This document shows positions 59,173 through 64,000 of a DNA stretch of 64,000 nt, piece after piece. The position numbers were made by a program, and so were the translations under genes. Under the pieces are notes generated by a model. The model searched no databases and had not been told where the DNA came from. It worked only from the letters and a program-made list of their open reading frames with translations. This DNA comes from Xenorhabdus ehlersii. GTDB lineage: Bacteria; Pseudomonadota; Gammaproteobacteria; Enterobacterales; Enterobacteriaceae. How positions within the stretch are numbered: the stretch's first letter is position 1; every line of letters starts with the position of its first letter. The stretch is taken from positions 248,001 through 312,000 of the forward strand of contig NZ_RAQI01000002.1 of NCBI RefSeq assembly GCF_003610465.1, given 5' to 3'.

Positions 59173-59517
59173 ATGACTATTAAACGCATTGATCCAGATA
59201 CCCGTTGGTCAGAAGCGGTCGTTCACAATGACACTATCTATTATACCAGCGTGCCAGAACAACTGGATGGTGATATTACAGAGCAAACCGCCGATACTCT
59301 GGCAGCCATTGATACCCTGTTACACCGTCTTGGTTCAGATAAAAGCAAGATCTTAGACGCTACGATTTTTCTGGCGGATAAGGCTGATTTTGCAGGCATG
59401 AACGCCGTTTGGGACACATGGGTTGTTGCCGGAAGTGCTCCAGTCCGCTGTACTGTTCAAGCAGCATTGATGGACCCTAAGTATAAAGTAGAAATTAGAA
59501 TTATCGCCGCTTTATAA
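59173..59517 (+). CDS. yoaB: YoaB, RidA/YjgF-family protein
   Basis: 114 residues, same length as E. coli YoaB. Features MTIKRIDPDTRWSEAVVHND, then VAGSAPVRCTVQAALMDPKY, the RidA-family C-terminal signature with the conserved arginine. RidA proteins hydrolyse reactive enamines/imines from amino-acid metabolism; the exact substrate of this subgroup is not settled. AGGAG precedes the ATG. Confidence 0.93.
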   Translation: MTIKRIDPDTRWSEAVVHNDTIYYTSVPEQLDGDITEQTADTLAAIDTLLHRLGSDKSKILDATIFLADKADFAGMNAVWDTWVVAGSAPVRCTVQAALMDPKYKVEIRIIAAL

Positions 59518-59534
59518 TCTGCACTTATCAAAAA

Positions 59535-59576
59535 AACATGGCATTGAATGAGTTATTGCTCGTTCAATGCCATGTT
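59535..59576. terminator. bidirectional terminator between yoaB and mdtI
   Basis: AACATGGCATTGAATGAG and CTCGTTCAATGCCATGTT form an 18-pair stem with one G-T pair and a six-base loop. On the minus strand TTTTTT follows, so it ends the mdtJI transcript; it also lies 18 bases past yoaB. Confidence 0.9.
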
Positions 59577-59610
59577 TACAAAATGAAGTTTAAGGAATGG
59601 AGAGTAAAAA

Positions 59611-59943
59611 TTAAGCCATCTTAATAATAATCATGCCAATTAATAGCAACAAAATACCACTCCATCCCTTAAAATTCAGTCGTTGATTAAACATTATCCA
59701 GCCAGCCGCCACTGTAGCAATAATGCCAAATGCACCCCATAAGGCATAAGCGACGGAAAGTTCTATCCCTTTCACTGCCTGGGCCAACGCACTAAATGCG
59801 CCCAAAACAGCAACCAGAGACAAAATACCCATCCAGAAGCGCTGAAATCCATTGGATAATTTCAATAAAATATTTGCCACAATTTCCAAAACAACAGCCA
59901 GAATCAGGAACGCACCATGCCACCATTCAAATTGAGTTAGCAT
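59611..59943 (-). CDS. mdtI: spermidine exporter subunit MdtI
   Basis: 110 residues (E. coli 109), four membrane helices, SMR family, beginning [20 protein letters not shown]. It functions with MdtJ as a heteromeric polyamine exporter. It starts one base after the mdtJ stop. Confidence 0.95.
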   Translation of the reverse strand: MLTQFEWWHGAFLILAVVLEIVANILLKLSNGFQRFWMGILSLVAVLGAFSALAQAVKGIELSVAYALWGAFGIIATVAAGWIMFNQRLNFKGWSGILLLLIGMIIIKMA

Positions 59944-59944
59944 A

Positions 59945-60370
59945 TCATGCCTCCCTGATTTGCTTGTTCGAAATATTGTTTAATGCTCTTAATGGATTAT
60001 TTTGGGATGCATTGCTTTTTGTTGCATTGTTTGAAGCTTGGCCTTGGCTCTTTTTCTCCCCCATCTTGATCAAGGCAATTCCGGCTATCAACAATACCAA
60101 TCCACTAATTTTCATCAATGACAGTGACTCGTTGAACCACATCACACTAAAAGTGGTAATAAACAGGATCCCAATACCTTCCCACAGTGCATAAGCCACG
60201 CCCAATGCCACTTTTTTCACAGCAACGGCCAGCAAAATATAAGAAGTTGTGATCATGGTGTACATCACGACCATGCCTGTAAAATCACCCGAAACACTGG
60301 CTTGTTTCATTGACAGAGTACCAATCACTTCTGTCACAATCGCCAATACAAGAAACACCCAATAAATCAT
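59945..60370 (-). CDS. mdtJ: spermidine exporter subunit MdtJ
   Basis: 141 residues from the ATG at 60370 (AGGAG upstream); the open frame to 60400 is not used. Four membrane helices with the SMR motifs ([20 protein letters not shown], then [12 protein letters not shown]). The C-terminus has about 20 extra polar residues ([20 protein letters not shown]) compared with E. coli MdtJ (121 residues). Pairs with MdtI. Confidence 0.93.
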   Translation of the reverse strand: MIYWVFLVLAIVTEVIGTLSMKQASVSGDFTGMVVMYTMITTSYILLAVAVKKVALGVAYALWEGIGILFITTFSVMWFNESLSLMKISGLVLLIAGIALIKMGEKKSQGQASNNATKSNASQNNPLRALNNISNKQIREA

Positions 60371-60538
60371 TTTTTCTCTCCTGAACATACTAATAAGCAT
60401 GCCAAGATATCAAGCTATAAAGGCCAACAAAGTCGGCTACAAATGCAATAACGCAATATCAGAATCAAACTGACTTTTTAGCGAAATATTTTGGCAAACA
60501 ACAATTGCCGATGAAGAACCGGTTAGCAGGAGAAGGCC

Positions 60539-60655
60539 CTAAAGGGCGCCGCACCAGTAGTGCTCACTGGATAAGATAGTTGAGAGGAAAAAAACATGGG
60601 TACAACGTTGAATTTTGTTACTATGTTGAATGTTGACGCTTTTGGCGCTATTCAT
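60539..60655 (-). CDS. candidate regulatory upstream ORF of mdtJI (MdtU-like)
   Basis: A 38-codon frame starting MNSAKSVNIQHSNK and ending SSEHYWCGAL, 168 bases upstream of mdtJ on the same strand. E. coli mdtJI is controlled by a translated leader ORF (mdtU) that senses polyamines, so an ORF at this place is expected. The stop codon is inside a small GC hairpin (GGCCCT-AA-AGGGC). The ribosome site is weak. Similarity to MdtU itself was not checked. Confidence 0.4.
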   Translation of the reverse strand: MNSAKSVNIQHSNKIQRCTHVFFLSTILSSEHYWCGAL

Positions 60656-60962
60656 GATGTTTTATTCTTTCATCACACGATAACCATACAGCTATTATAC
60701 AAACATCGCGTGATATACTACGAACCCTCATATAAGTAAATGAATGGCATATTTCTATCATAACCCAAAATAAAAAGCAATGATTTGTATTTGGTAAATC
60801 AAACTCCACTTTCAGTAAAAAAGTGGATTAACAGGTTATTTATCCTAAAGTTTCCTTATCCAGATATCAAATTTAGTATCTCGCTTAAGCAAAATAAGAG
60901 TTATTAACTTTCTTCCTTAAAAATTCCGCAAATGCTAAAGCATAAATATTTATACAAACATC
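60656..60962. promoter_or_regulatory. mdtJI promoter side and zwf 3' flank
   Basis: AT-rich, no supported gene. Must hold the mdtJI promoter on the minus strand. A 47-codon plus-strand frame (60596-60739) overlaps the candidate leader ORF and was not accepted. Confidence 0.4.
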
Positions 60963-60983
60963 AGCCGGACATTAGATCCGGCT
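60963..60983 (-). terminator. zwf terminator
   Basis: AGCCGGA and TCCGGCT pair over seven bases with a seven-base loop, 47 bases past the zwf stop. The T-rich stretch on the minus side (TGATGTTTG) is weak. Confidence 0.65.
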
Positions 60984-61029
60984 ATTATTTTATCAATAAG
61001 TAAATTAATGCGAGTTAAAAACACGCAGA

Positions 61030-62505
61030 TTATTCAAATTCATTCCATGAACGACCATCACGCGTAATCATAGCGATAGAAGCCACTGGCCCCCACGTGC
61101 CTGCCTGATAAGGTTTCGGTGGTTCATTATCCGCCGCCCATGCATCCATAATGGAATCCACCCATTTCCAAGCTTCTTCCACTTCATCACGACGGACAAA
61201 CAATGCCTGAATGCCGCGCATTGCTTCCAACAATAACCTTTCATAAGCATCAGCAAGATGCGTCTGGTTAAATGTTTCAGAAAAACTCAGATCCAGTTTG
61301 GTAGTTTGCAAACGGTGTTTATGTTCCAACCCTGGGGCTTTATTCAGCACTTCAATATCAATACCTTCATCTGGCTGCAAGCGGATTGTCAATTTATTTT
61401 GAGGTAATTGCTGGTAGGATTCAGCAAATAGGTTCAGAGAAGGCTCTTTGAAATAGACGACAACTTCAGAACATTTAGCTGGCAACCGCTTTCCGGTCCT
61501 CAGGTAGAAAGGCACTCCAGACCAGCGCCAGTCATCAATATCGACACGAATCGATACAAAAGTTTCCGTTTTACTGGCTTTATTCGCCCCCTCTTCTTCC
61601 AGATAACCGGGAACTTTCTTACCATGTACAAAACCTGCAGTATATTGCCCGCGAACGGTTTTTTCCCTGACATTGGTCTGATCAATCCGACGCAATGAAC
61701 GCAGCACTTTCACTTTCTCATCGCGAATGCGATCTGCTGTCAGGTCAGCCGGTGGTGACATGGCTATCATAGTCAGAATTTGCAGAAGATGATTTTGGAT
61801 CATATCGCGCATCTGCCCTGCCTGATCAAAATAGCCCCAACGCCCTTCGATACCAACTTCCTCAGCAACAGTAATTTGCACATGATCAATCGTGCGATGA
61901 TCCCAATTATTGACGAAAAGCGAGTTGGCAAAACGCAACGCTAACAAGTTCAATACCGTTTCTTTCCCCAAATAATGGTCAATACGGTAAATTTGGCTCT
62001 CATTGAAATATTTTGCAACTTCATCATTAATCGCTCTGGAAGAGGCAAGATCTGTTCCCAGTGGTTTTTCCATCACCACACGGTTGGGTTCCGTATTCAG
62101 CCCCGCAGCGCCCAATCCATGACATACTGCTCCAAATGTACTTGGAGGCATAGCAAAATAGTGAATAGCGGGTAAGTCATCTTTATTAATTATTTTTGCC
62201 AATTCGGTAAAATGTCCTGTCTCATTTACGTCCAAATTACAAAATTCCAGACGCGAACGGAGCTTCTTCCACAATTCTGAGTCTGGTTTCTCGGACATAA
62301 ATGTCACCAATGCTTCTTCAACGACTTTGGTATAGGCTTTTTTATCCCAGTCAGCTCGACCGACGCCGATAATTCGGGTATCAGGATGGATATAACCCGC
62401 TTTTTCCAACTGGTAAAGGGAAGGCATTAATTTCCGGCGTGCTAAGTCTCCTTTCGCCCCAAAAATTACCAAATTACAAGCCTGAGCTGTAGACGTCACC
62501 GCCAT
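61030..62505 (-). CDS. zwf: glucose-6-phosphate 1-dehydrogenase
   Basis: 491 residues from the ATG at 62505, which has GGAG upstream and gives MAVTSTAQACNLVIFGAKGD like E. coli; an extension to 62520 is not used. Rossmann motif GAKGDLARRKL near residue 16, active-site stretch RIDHYLGKET near 180. It makes 6-phosphogluconolactone and NADPH, the entry step of the pentose phosphate and Entner-Doudoroff routes. Divergent from hexR, with a HexR-like operator between them. Confidence 0.97.
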   Translation of the reverse strand: MAVTSTAQACNLVIFGAKGDLARRKLMPSLYQLEKAGYIHPDTRIIGVGRADWDKKAYTKVVEEALVTFMSEKPDSELWKKLRSRLEFCNLDVNETGHFTELAKIINKDDLPAIHYFAMPPSTFGAVCHGLGAAGLNTEPNRVVMEKPLGTDLASSRAINDEVAKYFNESQIYRIDHYLGKETVLNLLALRFANSLFVNNWDHRTIDHVQITVAEEVGIEGRWGYFDQAGQMRDMIQNHLLQILTMIAMSPPADLTADRIRDEKVKVLRSLRRIDQTNVREKTVRGQYTAGFVHGKKVPGYLEEEGANKASKTETFVSIRVDIDDWRWSGVPFYLRTGKRLPAKCSEVVVYFKEPSLNLFAESYQQLPQNKLTIRLQPDEGIDIEVLNKAPGLEHKHRLQTTKLDLSFSETFNQTHLADAYERLLLEAMRGIQALFVRRDEVEEAWKWVDSIMDAWAADNEPPKPYQAGTWGPVASIAMITRDGRSWNEFE

Positions 62506-62531
62506 GTTGCATCTCCTCAATTACGGGATAT

Positions 62532-62546
62532 TGTAATTTTTTTACA
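62532..62546. promoter_or_regulatory. HexR-like operator upstream of zwf
   Basis: TGTAATTTTTTTACA matches the known gammaproteobacterial HexR palindrome (TGTAAT...ATTACA type), 27 bases before the zwf start. HexR is encoded next door and senses KDPG. Confidence 0.65.
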
Positions 62547-62843
62547 GAATCTGTGGGTAATGTACTCTTTTGGTTATATGCAGTAAACACTGATTATTCA
62601 TGGGTTATTCATATAGCTCTTCGTATTTGACGTTACTGCTGGATTAGCGACAAAATGAAATCCATTGGACGCAGTCTATTAAATAACCGAACATCCGTTT
62701 TCTGTACACTGCTTTCACATCCATGGTAATTTTGTATTCACTAGCAACGTGGTCAGAATTCATACCGATTAGTAATTATAAACTGAAAATTTACAACGAT
62801 TAAGAAGTAATCTTACCAAGTTGAAAGTTAGACACTTGTCATA

Positions 62844-62855
62844 TTTTCATGAAAA
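62844..62855. repeat. TTTTCATGAAAA palindrome, first copy
   Basis: A perfect 12-base palindrome in the hexR upstream region, repeated 65 bases later. Together they could bind a dimeric regulator at two sites; the regulator is not identified. Confidence 0.55.
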
Positions 62856-62907
62856 ATCCCATATTATCCGGTTATTGCCACTGCCAGCTTTCAATAACAA
62901 GTAGTAT

Positions 62908-62921
62908 ATTTTCATGAAAAT
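62908..62921. repeat. ATTTTCATGAAAAT palindrome, second copy
   Basis: A perfect 14-base palindrome containing the same 12-base core as 62844-62855, about 56 bases before the hexR start. Confidence 0.55.
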
Positions 62922-62976
62922 GAAATAGATTTCTCCTGTTAATGAAATCGTTAAAACCGAGGTTAAACTTCGTTTT

Positions 62977-63825
62977 ATGAACACACTGGAACGGCTCCAA
63001 AATAGTCTTGATGTTTTGAGTAAGTCAGAGAAAAAAGTTGCTCAGGTCATCCTTGCTTCACCACAAACTGCCATCCATTCAAGCATTGCCACTCTGGCTA
63101 AAATGGCAAATGTGAGTGAGCCGACGGTTAATCGTTTTTGTCGTCGTCTCAACACCAAAGGGTTTCCTGACTTTAAATTGCATCTGGCACAGAGCCTCGC
63201 CAATGGTACACCTTATGTGAACCGCAATGTGGAAGAAAGTGACAGCGTCACCTCTTATACAAACAAAATTTTCGAATCAGTAATGGCAAATCTGGAAACG
63301 GTTAAAAGTAATCTCGATATTGCAGCAATTAACCGAGCAGTCGACCTTCTGACACAAGCCAGAAAACTCTCTTTTTTTGGTTTGGGGGCATCAGCCGCTG
63401 TGGCCCATGATGCCATGAACAAATTTTTTCGCTTCAATATTCCAGTGACCTATTTTGACGATATCGTGATGCAACGAATGAGCTGCATTAGTAGTACCGA
63501 AGGAGATGTTGTCGTATTAATTTCTCATACCGGAAGAACAAAAAGCCTTGTAGAAATTGCTAAACTGGCCCGCGAGAACGATGCAACAGTGATCGCCATT
63601 ACCTCGACAGGCTCCCCATTAGCGCACGAAGCAACCCTCCCCATTCTGTTGGATGTACCCGAAGATACAGATATCTATATGCCGATGGTCTCAAGAATTG
63701 CTCAATTAACCATCATTGATGTGCTGGCAACTGGTTTCACACTGCGCCGCGGCTCAAAATTCAGGGATAATTTGAAGAGGGTCAAAGAAGCGTTGCGTAA
63801 TTCACGGTTTGATAAGCCCGAATAA
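62977..63825 (+). CDS. hexR: HexR transcriptional regulator (RpiR family)
   Basis: 282 residues (E. coli 289). N-terminal helix-turn-helix (MANVSEPTVNRFCRRLNTKG, residues 46-65) and the SIS sugar-phosphate-binding domain (FFGLGASAAVAHDAMNKFF, near 132). It represses zwf and other central carbon genes until KDPG binds. The C-terminus stops at SRFDKPE, about seven residues short of E. coli, which is a normal variation. Confidence 0.95.
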   Translation: MNTLERLQNSLDVLSKSEKKVAQVILASPQTAIHSSIATLAKMANVSEPTVNRFCRRLNTKGFPDFKLHLAQSLANGTPYVNRNVEESDSVTSYTNKIFESVMANLETVKSNLDIAAINRAVDLLTQARKLSFFGLGASAAVAHDAMNKFFRFNIPVTYFDDIVMQRMSCISSTEGDVVVLISHTGRTKSLVEIAKLARENDATVIAITSTGSPLAHEATLPILLDVPEDTDIYMPMVSRIAQLTIIDVLATGFTLRRGSKFRDNLKRVKEALRNSRFDKPE

Positions 63826-63895
63826 ACCAGAAAATAGACTGTGTTTTTGTTCACTATTTATCAACTCTCCAGACTGATAGCATATGTAGACTTTT

Positions 63896-63921
63896 CCCCA
63901 CTGCATATTCGCAGTGCGGGG
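63896..63921 (+). terminator. candidate hexR terminator
   Basis: CCCCACTGC and GCAGTGCGGGG pair with a two-base bulge around a six-base loop. The downstream sequence GTTAATAATC has few T. Confidence 0.55.
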
Positions 63922-63967
63922 TTAATAATCAATAAATTAAATGGTTATCCTACGGTAATCGAAAACT

Positions 63968-64000
63968 CATATACCCAATGGATTTCAAGTTCCCCCCCAA
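63968..64000. repeat. possible dispersed Xenorhabdus/Photorhabdus-type repeat at the window edge
   Basis: TATACCCAATGGATTTCAAG near the right edge resembles a short sequence that recurs in intergenic regions of Xenorhabdus and Photorhabdus. Only one copy is in this window, so its repeat nature cannot be shown here. Confidence 0.3.

Noticed and set aside
60596..60739. 47-codon plus-strand frame with a fair ribosome site, starting MGTTLNFVTMLNV
   Set aside because: It is antisense to the candidate mdtJI leader, has no recognisable similarity and no conserved context.

Overview
This AT-rich window looks like a chromosome segment of an entomopathogenic Enterobacterales of the Xenorhabdus/Photorhabdus kind. 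That is an inference. The core genes are clearly enterobacterial and keep E. coli-like order in blocks (pntAB-ydgH-arcD, ldhA-ydbH-ynbE-ydbL, ycgL-minCDE, rnd-fadD-yeaY-tsaB-yoaA-yoaB, mdtJI, zwf-hexR). The accessory genes between them are adhesins, exporters and a phospholipase with an insect-lipoprotein-like tail.

Left part (1-10.4 kb): the end of what looks like a small-molecule pathway on the minus strand (an unidentified partial gene, a fatty-acid-desaturase-type enzyme, an amidinotransferase and an EamA exporter). It is followed by a tyrosine recombinase, an IS1-type insA scrap and a four-gene MacAB-TolC-like exporter operon. A small secreted cysteine-bearing peptide is encoded divergently from the exporter. 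Middle-left (10.4-27.5 kb): pntAB, ydgH and arcD; a four-gene chaperone-usher fimbrial operon bracketed by a 16-bp exact direct repeat; hrpA, split by one extra base in a 7-A run; and azoR.

Accessory island (27.6-41.1 kb, all minus strand): a 1506-residue inverse autotransporter (intimin/invasin type) with a run of 9 G near its 3' end. Downstream lie four large paralogous proteins (about 547-619 residues, no visible signal peptide, built of Ig-like beta modules) and two small paralogous beta-rich proteins. A decayed scrap of a fifth large paralogue abuts what looks like the 3' end (domains V-VI) of a group II intron. Three of the four large genes carry an 8-A run within the first seven codons. 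This family is the best candidate here for an undescribed system; I do not recognise it.

Right part (41.2-64 kb): ydbL-ynbE-ydbH, ldhA, a PI-PLC-type phospholipase with a C-terminal three-repeat trefoil-like domain, ycgN, ycgM, an MltB-like transglycosylase, ycgL, minCDE, rnd, fadD, yeaY, tsaB, yoaA, yoaB, mdtJI with a candidate upstream ORF, zwf with a HexR-like operator, and hexR.

No rRNA, tRNA or CRISPR array was seen. All functional calls rest on remembered family features; no database search was possible.
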